This document shows positions 53,671-62,009 of a stretch of 64,000 bases of DNA, in pieces (the stretch's first letter is position 1; every line of letters begins with the position of its first letter). Where the stretch lies: NCBI RefSeq assembly GCF_009932335.1, contig NZ_BLJF01000003.1, positions 186,001 through 250,000 of the forward strand. The letters run 5' to 3'. The DNA is from Pseudomonas asiatica (lineage in GTDB: Bacteria > Pseudomonadota > Gammaproteobacteria > Pseudomonadales > Pseudomonadaceae). The position numbers and the translations under genes were made by a program. The notes beneath the pieces were generated by a model. The model was not told where the DNA came from and did no database searches. It worked only from the letters and a program-made list of their open reading frames with translations.

Positions 53671-54978
53671 TCAAGCCTTGCCGTTGGCCAATTGTGCCGG
53701 CGCGAAGTGACAGGTAAACGTACTGCCATGCCCCGGCACGCTGCTGATCTCCAGCTTGCCGCGGTGGCGCATCAGCACATGCTTGACGATCGCCAGCCCC
53801 AGCCCGGTGCCCCCGGTATTCGACGCACGGCTGGAGTCGACCCGGTAGAAGCGCTCGGTCAGACGTGGCAGGTGCTTGGCATCGATGCCCACCCCCGAGT
53901 CCTGCACCGACAGGTGTGCGCCCTGGGCATCGGCCCACCAGCGAATCCGGATGCTGCCTTCGTCCTGGGTGTACTTGACCGCGTTGAACACCAGGTTGGA
54001 AAAGGCACTGCGCAGCTCTGACTCGCTGCCCTTCAACTGCACACCGGGCGCGGCTTCAAGGGTGATGCGCTGTTTGCGGGGCCCGGACAGAGCCTGGGCG
54101 TCGTTCTTGATCGCGCAGAGCAAGGCATCGACCGCCACCGGGTGGTTGTCCGACGGATAGTCGGTGGCCTCAAGCTTGGCCAGCAGCAACAGGTCGTTGA
54201 GCAGTGTCTGCATGCGTGAGCCTTGCTGGCTCATCTGTTGCAGGGCTCGGCTCCAGCGCGGGTTCACGTCCTCGACGTTGTCCAGCAGGGTTTCCAGGTA
54301 GCCGGTGATGACCGTCAGCGGAGTGCGCAGCTCGTGGGACACGTTGGCGACGAAGTCCTTGCGCATCTGCTCCAGCTGGTGGATGCGGGTAACGTCGCGC
54401 ACCAGCATCAGGTGCTCGTTGTTGCCGTAGCGGGTGATGTGCAACTGCACGCGCATGCGGTCGTTGATCGGCGAAGGGATTTCCAGCGGCTCGAGGTAGT
54501 TTCCTGCCTCGAAGTACTCCTTGAAGCGCGGGTGGCGCACCAGGTTGGTCACCTGCTGGCCGCCGTCCTGTGGGGTCTTGAAGCCCAGCAGGGTCTCGGC
54601 GGCGCGGTTCCACCATTCCAGGTTGCCATCGCTGTCGAGCATGATCACTGCGTCTCGCAGTGCGGCAGTAGACTCCTGCACCCTGTCGATCACCGCCTGC
54701 AGGCGGCCGCGTACACGCTGGTCGCGGCGTTGCAAGTGGTAGATGCTGTCGAACACCTCGCCCCACAGCCCGTAGCCATCGGGCGGTGCTTCGTCGGGTT
54801 GGTGGTTGCGCAGCCAGTCATGCAGGCGCAGCAGTTGCTTGAGGGTCCAGCCCAGGTAGAGCGCCAGGCCGATGGCCAGGCTCCAGCCATAGTAGCCACT
54901 GAGCAGCCCACCGATCAGGCAGACGGTAATCAGCAGTAGCAGGTGGCGAATCAGGGTCGCGTGCCAGTTCTGGTTCAA
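53671..54978 (-). CDS. phoR: Phosphate regulon sensor histidine kinase PhoR
   Basis: Membrane histidine kinase that phosphorylates PhoB under phosphate limitation. From TTG 54978 it has 435 aa: two N-terminal transmembrane segments (LIRHLLLLITVCLIGGLLSGYYGWSLAIGLALYLGW), a DUF3329 and PAS region (VIMLDSDGNLEWWNRAAETLLGF), H-box VANVSHELRTPLTVITGYLE, N-box FSNLVFNAVKYTQDEG and DSGVGID, TGGTGLGLAIV. AAGGA lies 7 nt before TTG 54978 (MNQNWHATL), so I prefer it to TTG 54996. Downstream of phoB in the same operon. Confidence 0.94.
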   Translation of the reverse strand: MNQNWHATLIRHLLLLITVCLIGGLLSGYYGWSLAIGLALYLGWTLKQLLRLHDWLRNHQPDEAPPDGYGLWGEVFDSIYHLQRRDQRVRGRLQAVIDRVQESTAALRDAVIMLDSDGNLEWWNRAAETLLGFKTPQDGGQQVTNLVRHPRFKEYFEAGNYLEPLEIPSPINDRMRVQLHITRYGNNEHLMLVRDVTRIHQLEQMRKDFVANVSHELRTPLTVITGYLETLLDNVEDVNPRWSRALQQMSQQGSRMQTLLNDLLLLAKLEATDYPSDNHPVAVDALLCAIKNDAQALSGPRKQRITLEAAPGVQLKGSESELRSAFSNLVFNAVKYTQDEGSIRIRWWADAQGAHLSVQDSGVGIDAKHLPRLTERFYRVDSSRASNTGGTGLGLAIVKHVLMRHRGKLEISSVPGHGSTFTCHFAPAQLANGKA

Positions 54979-55026
54979 TTGACGGTCCTTGTACAACGAC
55001 GTGCAGCTTGGCGCCTTTCAGCTCGA

Positions 55027-55716
55027 TCAGCTCTTGGTCGAGAAGCGGTAGCCGGTGCCCCGGACGGTTTGTACCAGATTTTCGTAGGCTTCACCCAGCG
55101 CCTTGCGCAGGCGGCGGATGTGTACGTCGACGGTGCGTTCCTCGACATAGACGTTACCGCCCCATACCTGGTCCAGCAGTTGGCCACGGGTGTAGGCGCG
55201 CTCCTGGTGGGTCATGAAGAACTGCAGCAGGCGGTATTCGGTAGGGCCCATCTCGGCTGGCTTGCCGTCGATGGTCACGCGGTGGCTGATCGGGTCGAGC
55301 AGCAGGCCACCGACTTCGATCGGTGCCTCGCTGTCGCTCGGGCCGGTGCGGCGCAGCACGGCTTTCAGGCGGGCGACCAGCTCGCGTGGTGAGAACGGCT
55401 TGGTGATGTAGTCGTCGGCACCCACTTCCAGGCCTTGGATCTTGTTGTCCTCTTCACCCTTGGCGGTGAGCATGATGATCGGGATGTCGCCGGTCAGCTC
55501 GTCGCGCTTGAGGCGGCGGGCCAACTCGATGCCGGAGGTGCCCGGCAGCATCCAGTCGAGCAGTATCAGGTCCGGTTTGCGGTCGACGATGATCGCGTGG
55601 GCCTGTTGGGAATTTTCCGCTTCCAGGCAGTCATAGCCGGCCATTTCCAGGGCAACGGCGATCATCTCGCGAATTGGTGCTTCGTCGTCGACGATCAGAA
55701 TGTTCCTGCCAACCAT
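55027..55716 (-). CDS. phoB: Phosphate regulon response regulator PhoB
   Basis: DNA-binding response regulator of 229 aa, OmpR type. The receiver has DDE near 10, the phospho-acceptor in [13 protein letters not shown] and Lys in [10 protein letters not shown]. The winged helix ([54 protein letters not shown]) binds Pho boxes. AGGAGAGG precedes ATG 55716. A Pho box just upstream implies autoactivation. phoR follows after 48 bp. Confidence 0.96.
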   Translation of the reverse strand: MVGRNILIVDDEAPIREMIAVALEMAGYDCLEAENSQQAHAIIVDRKPDLILLDWMLPGTSGIELARRLKRDELTGDIPIIMLTAKGEEDNKIQGLEVGADDYITKPFSPRELVARLKAVLRRTGPSDSEAPIEVGGLLLDPISHRVTIDGKPAEMGPTEYRLLQFFMTHQERAYTRGQLLDQVWGGNVYVEERTVDVHIRRLRKALGEAYENLVQTVRGTGYRFSTKS

Positions 55717-55769
55717 GCTCAAAACCTCTCCTGGATACGGTGTCTTGGCCCGCATTAGATAACGGAATT

Positions 55770-55787
55770 ATTGCAGCTGTGTGACAG
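55770..55787 (-). promoter_or_regulatory. Pho box of phoB
   Basis: Minus-strand CTGTCAC-ACAG-CTGCAAT matches the PhoB 7-4-7 layout with an intact first unit and lies about 54 bp before the phoB start, as expected for autoregulation. Confidence 0.72.
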
Positions 55788-55888
55788 GGTGTTGGCCGTT
55801 CTGGCGACATTCCGTGACTGAACTAGGCTTGAAAGGGCCGTGGTTGCGGCAACTTGAACCCAATCCCCCCGAAACAATGGTGAATCCA

Positions 55889-56260
55889 ATGACACGACAA
55901 ACGCTGAGCTGGATGGCCCTTTTCACTGCGCTGGCGCTCCCGGGGGTGGCCTTGGCCGACCATGCGATGGAGAAGGGCGGCATGTTGGTCGATCATGCCG
56001 GCATGACCCTGTACACCTTCGACAAGGATGCGGGCGGCAAGTCGATGTGCAATGGCGAATGCGCCAAGAACTGGCCGCCGCTGATGGTCAAGGCCAATGA
56101 CGAACCGGCCAAGGACAAGTGGACAGTAGTGATGCGCGATGATGGCAGCAAGCAGTGGGCCTATGACGGCAAGCCGCTGTACACCTTCATCAAGGACAAA
56201 AAGGCCGGCGACATGACCGGTGACGGCATGAAGGACGTCTGGCACGTTGCCAAGCCTTGA
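55889..56260 (+). CDS. Secreted COG4315-type repeat protein
   Basis: A 123-aa periplasmic protein with signal peptide (MTRQTLSWMALFTALALPGVALA) and two copies of the PF03640 'lipoprotein_15' repeat: MLVDHAGMTLYTFDKDAGGKSMCNGECAKNWPPLMV and DGSKQWAYDGKPLYTFIKDKKAGDMTGDG. The CNGECAKNWPP segment carries two Cys. Function unknown; no lipobox is seen. ATG 55889 gives a clean signal peptide; an in-frame ATG at 55877 is possible. Divergent from phoB. Confidence 0.85.
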   Translation: MTRQTLSWMALFTALALPGVALADHAMEKGGMLVDHAGMTLYTFDKDAGGKSMCNGECAKNWPPLMVKANDEPAKDKWTVVMRDDGSKQWAYDGKPLYTFIKDKKAGDMTGDGMKDVWHVAKP

Positions 56261-56267
56261 GATTGCC

Positions 56268-56370
56268 GGGGCCGCTTTGCGGCCCATCGCGACACAAGGC
56301 CGCTCCTACAGGAATGCGCGATACCCTGTAGGAGCGGCCTTGTGTCGCGATGGGCTGCAAGGCAGCCCCA
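56268..56370. repeat. REP pair
   Basis: GGGGCCGCTTTGCGGCCC + ATCGCGACACAAGGCCGCTCCT and its inverse AGGAGCGGCCTTGTGTCGCGAT + GGGCTGCAAGGCAGCCC, between convergent genes. Confidence 0.9.
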
Positions 56371-56376
56371 GAATAT

Positions 56377-57267
56377 TCAGCGCAGTGCGTAATCCAGCAC
56401 CACCCCGATAAACACCAGCATCCCCGCCCAGTGATTGTGCAGAAACGCCTTGAAACACGACTCCCGGTCCAGCTTGCGCGTCGACCAGTACTCCCAGGCA
56501 AAGCACGCCGCCGCGCCCAGCAGCCCCAGGTGGAACCAGCCACCCAGCTCGAAGCGGCTGCCGGCCAGCAACAGGCAGCCCAGCGATAGCAGCTGCAAGG
56601 TCAGGATGATGGTGCGGTCGGCATCGCCGAACAGGATGGCGGTCGACTTCACGCCAATCTTCAGGTCGTCATCACGGTCGACCATGGCGTAGTAGGTGTC
56701 GTAGCCCACCGTCCACAGCAGGTTGGCGATATACAGCAGCCAGGCGCTGGCCGGCAGCTCGCCACCCGCTGCGGTGAAGGCCATGGGAATGCCCCAGGAA
56801 TACGCCGCCCCCAGCACCACCTGCGGGTAATAGGTGTAGCGCTTCATGAACGGGTAGCAGAACGCCAGAGCTACCGCACCGAACGACAGCCACACCGTGC
56901 GGCTGTTGGTGCACAGCACCAGCAGGAAGCTCACTCCGACCAGGATGGCGAATAGCGCCAATGCTTCGCGCGGGCGGACCCGGCCGCTGGCCAGGGGGCG
57001 GTCGGCGGTGCGTTTGACGTGGCCGTCCACCTTGCGGTCGGCAAAGTCGTTGATGCAGCAACCTGCGGCGCGCATCAACACCACACCGAGGCCAAAGATC
57101 AGCACGTTGGCCAGGGTTGGTGAACCGTTGCCAGCAATCCACACCGCCGACAAGGTCGGCCACAGCAGCAGGTAGATACCAATTGGCCGGTCCATGCGGC
57201 TGAGCTGGACAAAGTCCCAGGCCCGTGGGTGCAGGCGGTTGAGAGACTTCAGCAGTTGCAGGTACAT
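56377..57267 (-). CDS. ubiA: 4-hydroxybenzoate polyprenyltransferase
   Basis: Inner-membrane prenyltransferase of 296 aa that joins the polyprenyl tail to 4-hydroxybenzoate in ubiquinone synthesis. The two Asp-rich sites are [23 protein letters not shown] and [22 protein letters not shown], within about 8 hydrophobic segments. GGAGG precedes ATG 57267, which overlaps the ubiC stop by one base (TGATG). Last gene of the ubiCA operon, followed by a REP pair. Confidence 0.95.
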   Translation of the reverse strand: MYLQLLKSLNRLHPRAWDFVQLSRMDRPIGIYLLLWPTLSAVWIAGNGSPTLANVLIFGLGVVLMRAAGCCINDFADRKVDGHVKRTADRPLASGRVRPREALALFAILVGVSFLLVLCTNSRTVWLSFGAVALAFCYPFMKRYTYYPQVVLGAAYSWGIPMAFTAAGGELPASAWLLYIANLLWTVGYDTYYAMVDRDDDLKIGVKSTAILFGDADRTIILTLQLLSLGCLLLAGSRFELGGWFHLGLLGAAACFAWEYWSTRKLDRESCFKAFLHNHWAGMLVFIGVVLDYALR

Positions 57268-57824
57268 CAGCGGTTTTCCTCCTTGGCCGCTTGCCACAAT
57301 GCCGGCAGAAACACCTCTGCCACCAGCAGGTCCAGGCCGCCACGTTCGAAGCGCGACCGGCGGCCCCACAGCGCAGTATGGGCGGCCTCGCTCGGCAGCC
57401 AGGCCTGTGGATAACTGCACACCTCGATGGGGTGGCGGATGAATGCCTGGTCGCAGAACAGCAACTCGCCCAGCGAACGGCTGCCCAAGGTTTCAAGGTC
57501 CAGCCCGCCGCGCTCCAGGGCGCTGCGGCTGGCGACGCTGCGGGCGAACACCCAGGGTTGGCCATGGCCGCGCAGGTATACCTCGCGCACCCAGCCTTCG
57601 GCACCGGCTGCGATGCCCAGTGCCTGGCATTCGTCATCGCGCAGCGGTTGCCAGCCCTCGAACAGCGGGGTAACGGAGAAGTGGTCGTTGGACAGGCGGG
57701 TCAGGCGACGGGTCAGCGAGCCCTCGTCGAACAGCCAGTCAAGGGTGGGCTGGTCGATGTCGGTCGCCAGCCGTGAATACGGCAGCCACGCGACAGCGGC
57801 TGCTTGCGGGGATTCGTACGACAC
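57267..57824 (-). CDS. ubiC: Chorismate pyruvate-lyase
   Basis: Removes pyruvate from chorismate to give 4-hydroxybenzoate for UbiA. The 185-aa protein has the UbiC core [61 protein letters not shown] and [10 protein letters not shown]. One-base overlap with ubiA. A DnaA-box word (57406-57414) also lies here as a single copy. Confidence 0.93.
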   Translation of the reverse strand: MSYESPQAAAVAWLPYSRLATDIDQPTLDWLFDEGSLTRRLTRLSNDHFSVTPLFEGWQPLRDDECQALGIAAGAEGWVREVYLRGHGQPWVFARSVASRSALERGGLDLETLGSRSLGELLFCDQAFIRHPIEVCSYPQAWLPSEAAHTALWGRRSRFERGGLDLLVAEVFLPALWQAAKEENR

Positions 57825-57930
57825 GTCGGTCTGCTTGTTACAACCAGAGAGGCGGCGAGCTTAGCATGATTGCCCGGACTGCTTGCATACTGCTGACAGG
57901 GCCGCTACAAAGCCCCACGAATTGCGCGCA

Positions 57931-58004
57931 GGCTTCGTCGCGGGTAAACCCGGTCCCACAGGCTACGCGGTCGCTGTAGGAGCGGGTTCACCCGCAAAGA
58001 GGCC
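57931..58004. repeat. REP pair, degenerate
   Basis: TTCGTCGCGGGTAAACCCGGTCC and an inverse GGAGCGGGTTCACCCGCAAAGAGGCC lie in the gap between divergent ubiC and the rubredoxin gene. Confidence 0.75.
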
Positions 58005-58051
58005 ATCGGCAGCAACACAAAGCTCCAGCTTGAACCGAGGAGAAAGACCTG

Positions 58052-58219
58052 ATGAAGAAGTGGCAATGTATTGTCTGTGGCCTGATCTACGACGAAGCCG
58101 AAGGCTGGCCCGACGACGGCATCGCCCCCGGCACACGCTGGGAAGACGTGCCTGAAGACTGGCTGTGCCCCGACTGCGGCGTGGGCAAGAGCGACTTTGA
58201 AATGATCTCCATCGGCTAA
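58052..58219 (+). CDS. rubA: Rubredoxin
   Basis: A 55-aa iron-sulfur electron carrier, [18 protein letters not shown].. to ..FEMISIG. The Fe(Cys)4 site is formed by CIVCG (6-10) and CPDCG (39-43), the classical CxxCG pair. GGAGAAAG lies 6-7 nt before the ATG. It is followed after 16 bp by its reductase. Together they pass electrons from NAD(P)H to hydroxylases or oxygen-stress enzymes. Confidence 0.95.
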   Translation: MKKWQCIVCGLIYDEAEGWPDDGIAPGTRWEDVPEDWLCPDCGVGKSDFEMISIG

Positions 58220-58235
58220 TCGAGGAAAGCACGAC

Positions 58236-59384
58236 ATGACGTCCCCTGTGGTAATCATCGGTACCGGCCTTGCGGGCTACAACCTGGCCCGTGAATTTCG
58301 CAAGCTCGATGCGCAGACGCCGCTGCTGCTGATCACCGCCGATGACGGTCGTTCCTACTCCAAGCCCATGCTGTCCACCGGCTTTGCCAAGCAGAAGGAC
58401 GCCGACGGCCTGTGCATGGCCGAGCCGGGCGCCATGGCCGAGCAACTGAATGCCGAGATTCGCACCCATACCCGCATCAGCGGCATCGACCCGGGCCACA
58501 AGCGCTTGTGGATAGGTGAAGAGGCGGTGGAATACCGCGATCTGGTGCTGGCCTGGGGTGCGCAGACGGTGCAGGTGCCGATCGAAGGTGATGGCGGCGA
58601 TCGGGTGTTCCCGATCAACGATCTGGAAGACTACGCGCGCTTCCGTGCCGCCGCCGTCGGCAAACAGCGTGTGCTGATCCTCGGTGCCGGCCTGATCGGC
58701 TGCGAATTCGCCAACGACATGAGCCTGGGCGGCTTCCAGGTCGACGTGGTGGCGCCGTGCGAGCAAGTCATGCCGACCCTGCTGCACCCGGCTGCTGCCA
58801 CTGCCCTGCAGGCCGGGCTGGAAGGCCTGGGCGTGCGCTTTCACCTCGGTCCGGTACTGACCCGCCTGCAGCAGGTGGCGCAGGGCCTGGAGGCGCACTT
58901 GTCCGACGGCAGCGTGATCACCTGTGACCTGGTGGTTTCGGCCATCGGCCTGCGCCCGCGCACCGACCTGGCTGCCGCTGCTGGCCTGCAGACCAACCGC
59001 GGCGTTTGCGTGGACCGCCAGTTGCGCACGTCCCACGCCAATATCTTTGCCCTTGGCGACTGTGCCGAAGTCGATGGCATCAACCTGCTTTATGTGATGC
59101 CGCTGATGAGCTGTGCCCGGGCCCTGGCGCAAACCCTGGCCGGCAAGCCGACAACGGTCGCCTACGGGCCGATGCCGATCACCGTGAAAACCCCGGCCTG
59201 CCCGCTGGTGGTCTCGCCGCCGCCCCAGGGCCACGAAGGCACCTGGCAGGTAGAGGGGCAGGGCAGTGACCTCAAGGTGCTCTGCCTTGATGCAGAGGGC
59301 AAGCTGCTGGGCTACGCCCTCACCGGGGCGGCCGTGATGGAAAAGCTGGCCCTGAATCGCCAGCTGCCGGCCGTGATGGCGTAA
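58236..59384 (+). CDS. rubB: Rubredoxin-NAD(+) reductase
   Basis: A 382-aa FAD flavoprotein. N-terminal FAD site [22 protein letters not shown] site [22 protein letters not shown] and the second FAD motif [13 protein letters not shown]. It reduces rubredoxin with NADH. Operon with rubA. Ends 186 bp before the HU gene. Confidence 0.93.
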   Translation: MTSPVVIIGTGLAGYNLAREFRKLDAQTPLLLITADDGRSYSKPMLSTGFAKQKDADGLCMAEPGAMAEQLNAEIRTHTRISGIDPGHKRLWIGEEAVEYRDLVLAWGAQTVQVPIEGDGGDRVFPINDLEDYARFRAAAVGKQRVLILGAGLIGCEFANDMSLGGFQVDVVAPCEQVMPTLLHPAAATALQAGLEGLGVRFHLGPVLTRLQQVAQGLEAHLSDGSVITCDLVVSAIGLRPRTDLAAAAGLQTNRGVCVDRQLRTSHANIFALGDCAEVDGINLLYVMPLMSCARALAQTLAGKPTTVAYGPMPITVKTPACPLVVSPPPQGHEGTWQVEGQGSDLKVLCLDAEGKLLGYALTGAAVMEKLALNRQLPAVMA

Positions 59385-59570
59385 ATAGCTGGCGTTCTGT
59401 CGGATTTATCCTGTTGTTGCTTGCACAATGGCCGCCCAGATACTGGCGCGGCCCCTGTGCACGTGCCATCCTCACTTCCGTCTGCCGCAGATTAGAGCCT
59501 GCGGTGCCTTGAGCGCTGCTCCCAGGGCAGCACGGCATAACAACAAGAATTCCGTCAAAGAGGCTTCACT

Positions 59571-59870
59571 ATGCGCAAACCAGAACTCGCCGCCGTCATC
59601 GCCGAAAAGGCCGATCTGACCAAGGAAAAGGCCAATCAGGTTTTGAACGCGATTCTCGACAGCATCACGGGTGCCCTGGACAAGGACACCGTGACCCTGG
59701 TCGGTTTCGGCACCTTCGAAAAACGTCATCGCGGTGCGCGTACCGGCAAGAACCCGCAAACCGGTGAACCGGTCAAGATCAAGGCCAGCAATACCGTGGC
59801 TTTCAAGCCAGGCAAGAACCTGCGCGACAGCGTCAACGCCCCCGTCAAGCCGGCCAAGAAAGGCAAGTGA
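59571..59870 (+). CDS. hupA: HU-family DNA-binding protein
   Basis: A 99-aa nucleoid protein with the HU core MRKPELAAVIAEKADLTKEKANQVLNAILDSI, GFGTFEKRHRGARTGKNPQTGEPVKI (the DNA-bending arm) and AFKPGKNLRDSVN, plus a short Lys/Pro-rich tail (APVKPAKKGK) beyond the usual 90 residues. P. putida has several HU paralogues; the symbol follows gene context and is moderately sure. Confidence 0.9.
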   Translation: MRKPELAAVIAEKADLTKEKANQVLNAILDSITGALDKDTVTLVGFGTFEKRHRGARTGKNPQTGEPVKIKASNTVAFKPGKNLRDSVNAPVKPAKKGK

Positions 59871-59901
59871 TCGCTCCCTGACAACTCCAGTGTCAGCCAA
59901 G

Positions 59902-59921
59902 CGGGCGCCCCAGGGCGCCCG
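59902..59921 (+). terminator. GC hairpin after the HU gene
   Basis: CGGGCGCC (59902-59909), loop CCAG, GGCGCCCG (59914-59921), followed by a T/G-rich tail. Probable terminator despite the poor T run. Confidence 0.6.
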
Positions 59922-60018
59922 TTGTGCTTTCTGCAGGCAAAATGTTTCGAACTTGCATAAATAGTTCTGGAAAAGGATAGACTGCGCGCCTTAGTCACTT
60001 TTAATTCGAGGCGCGTTG

Positions 60019-60393
60019 ATGAAGTTCCGCTTTCTTCTCTGGGCCATGGGGCTGTTGATGGCCAGGGCCAGCCGCAACAACCCGGCGTTCCAGCAGCAGC
60101 TCAAGGGCAAGGACCTGGTGTTCCAGATGCAGACCCTGGACGGCAAGGTCGCCCGGCACTTCATAGTCAACAACGAACGCGTCAGCAGCAAAGGCGGTGC
60201 GCACCCGCAGCCAGCGTTCGCCATTGCCTTCAAGGACGCCGCCTATGGCTTCACCACCATGCAGGCAGGTAACAAGCAGTTGGCGTTCATGCAGGGGATT
60301 CAGGACAAGCACATCCAGATCAAGGGCAACCCGGCGCTGGTGATGTGGTTCCAGGGGTTGATGAAGTACCTGAAGCCGAAGAAGAAGGCCTGA
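60019..60393 (+). CDS. SCP2-like small protein
   Basis: A 124-aa protein with an N-terminal hydrophobic stretch (FRFLLWAMGLLMARA). The following domain (FQQQLKGKDLVFQMQTLDGKVARHFIVNN, FAIAFKDAAYGFTTMQAG, HIQIKGNPALVMWFQGLMKYL) resembles the SCP2 sterol-carrier fold. Lipid binding is possible but unproven. CGAGG lies before the ATG; TTG 60016 is immediately upstream and less likely. Confidence 0.72.
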   Translation: MKFRFLLWAMGLLMARASRNNPAFQQQLKGKDLVFQMQTLDGKVARHFIVNNERVSSKGGAHPQPAFAIAFKDAAYGFTTMQAGNKQLAFMQGIQDKHIQIKGNPALVMWFQGLMKYLKPKKKA

Positions 60394-60399
60394 AATTGA

Positions 60400-60523
60400 A
60401 GGGGCTGCTTTGCAGCCCAATCGCCGGCAAGCCGGCTCCCACAGGTTCGACACAGGCCTGAGGGCAGTGCTATCCCTGTGGGAGCTGGCTTGCCGGCGAT
60501 TGGGCCGCAAAGCGGCCCCTTTT
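60400..60523. repeat. REP pair
   Basis: GGGGCTGCTTTGCAGCCC + AATCGCCGGCAAGCCGGCTCC, and the inverse copy GGAGCTGGCTTGCCGGCGATT + GGGCCGCAAAGCGGCCCC. It ends both convergent genes; the TTTT after it strengthens termination of the left one. Confidence 0.9.
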
Positions 60524-60527
60524 GATA

Positions 60528-61931
60528 TCAGTGCGGTGCGTGGAACTGCGAAGCCAGCTCACGCAGCAGGCTCTCTGCCTCGAGCACCTTGTTCACCACA
60601 TCCTCGGCCTTGTCCCGGGTAATCCCCAGCCGTTCCAGCAGCTCGTCAGGAATCTCCTGCTGTGGCCCAGAGCCAATCCCCCGCGAGCGCAGCAGGCGGG
60701 TAGCCAGGCACACCAGGTTGGGGAACGCCGAAAACTCGCCTTCATATGCCGGGTCGTGCTGGAAGCGCAGTGCGGCGGACAGTTCTTCCGGCATGTCCCA
60801 CAGCTTCATCAACCAGGCACCGATCTGCTCGCGGCTGATGCCCAGCAGGTGTTGTTCCACATAGGTGTGGCACAGGTGCGGGTTGACCTCCAGGTGGCGG
60901 CAGATCAGTGAGAAGTGCGGCGGGAACACGTGCGCCAACAGCAAATAGCCAAAGTTGTGCAGCAGCCCGGCCAGGTAGGTCAGGCCGGCCTCGGGGCGCT
61001 CGGCCCGTGGCATGGCGCGGGTCAGGCCTTCGATGATCGCGGCGGTGTAGATCGACTGCTGCCAGTACGGCGTGGCCTGCTGGGGGTGGTCTTTCGGCAG
61101 GCTCAGTGTCTTGCCCAGCGCCAGGCCCAGGGCCAGGTTGATCACCAGGTCGAAGCCCAGCACACGCACGATGGCGTCTTCCACCGAGCGGATCTTGCCA
61201 GGGGAGGCGTAGTAGGGCGATGCCGCCCAACTTACCACCTGTGCCGCCAGCGCCGGGTCGGTTTCGACCACGCCGGTGATATCGTCGATGCTGGCGTTGG
61301 GGTCTACACGTAGCTTGATGATCTTTTGCGCGGTGTCGGCCAGCGGCGGGATTTCGATGGTTTCTTCCAGGCGCTTCTGGATGCGCCGGGCAGTGAAGGC
61401 CTGGACGGCGTTGGTGATTTCCCGGGTGTCATCATCGGGGCGGTCGAGGTTGGGGTTGATTGCCTCGACTTCCTGACCAAAGCTGCTGGCGCTGGCCTTG
61501 GCCAGCATCCGCTTGAAGTGTGCGCGTTCGATTTCCAGCAGCAGGCCGGCTTCGCCAGACTGGATAAATACGGTTTCGGCGTCGAGCAGGCTCTTTTCGT
61601 ACTGGCACGGCGAGCTGGTCAGCGCCGGGATGCCCGGCAGGGCCTTGAGCTGGTGCTTGTCCAGCATCTGCTTCAGGCGAGGCACCGACACCGCAGTGAG
61701 CTTGCGACCGGTCAGTTCGGCCAGGCGGTTGAGGTCCAGCAGCTGGCTCTGCGGGAATAGCACCATCAGGGCGCCGACCTCGTCGTCGAGCAGCACGGCC
61801 TGTACCCGCGACGCTGCCGGCAGGTGCGGATGTTCGACCACCTCGCGGTAGGCCACGCCGAGTTTGTCGAGCAGCAGCCGGATGACCGAGGGAGCGTGTG
61901 GGGTTGCGGTGTCCAGGGCAACTTCAGTCAT
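60528..61931 (-). CDS. YbaK/HDOD two-domain signalling protein
   Basis: A 467-aa protein. The N-terminal 150 residues resemble a YbaK/ProX aminoacyl-tRNA deacylase domain (VIRLLLDKLGVAYREVVEHPHLPAASRVQAVLLDDEVGALMVLFP, LNRLAELTGRKLTAVS). The C-terminal part is an HDOD domain (IPPLADTAQKIIKLRVDPNASIDDITGVVETDPALAAQVVSWAASPYYASPGKIRSVEDAIVRVLGFDLV, LLHNFGYLLLAHVFPPHF). HDOD proteins are non-enzymatic signalling adaptors in gammaproteobacteria; the YbaK part may be regulatory. It lies 78 bp upstream of recG on the same strand order, so recG precedes it in transcription. Confidence 0.85.
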   Translation of the reverse strand: MTEVALDTATPHAPSVIRLLLDKLGVAYREVVEHPHLPAASRVQAVLLDDEVGALMVLFPQSQLLDLNRLAELTGRKLTAVSVPRLKQMLDKHQLKALPGIPALTSSPCQYEKSLLDAETVFIQSGEAGLLLEIERAHFKRMLAKASASSFGQEVEAINPNLDRPDDDTREITNAVQAFTARRIQKRLEETIEIPPLADTAQKIIKLRVDPNASIDDITGVVETDPALAAQVVSWAASPYYASPGKIRSVEDAIVRVLGFDLVINLALGLALGKTLSLPKDHPQQATPYWQQSIYTAAIIEGLTRAMPRAERPEAGLTYLAGLLHNFGYLLLAHVFPPHFSLICRHLEVNPHLCHTYVEQHLLGISREQIGAWLMKLWDMPEELSAALRFQHDPAYEGEFSAFPNLVCLATRLLRSRGIGSGPQQEIPDELLERLGITRDKAEDVVNKVLEAESLLRELASQFHAPH

Positions 61932-62009
61932 GGTCCGTATCCACTGATTCCTTTAAACGCGAAGTATAACCAGCCTCTGGGCAAATCTGGATCCATTATG
62001 GGACCAGCG

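Noticed and set aside
57406..57414. DnaA box in ubiC as part of a cluster
   Set aside because: Only a single perfect copy was found in this neighbourhood, so it is likely chance.
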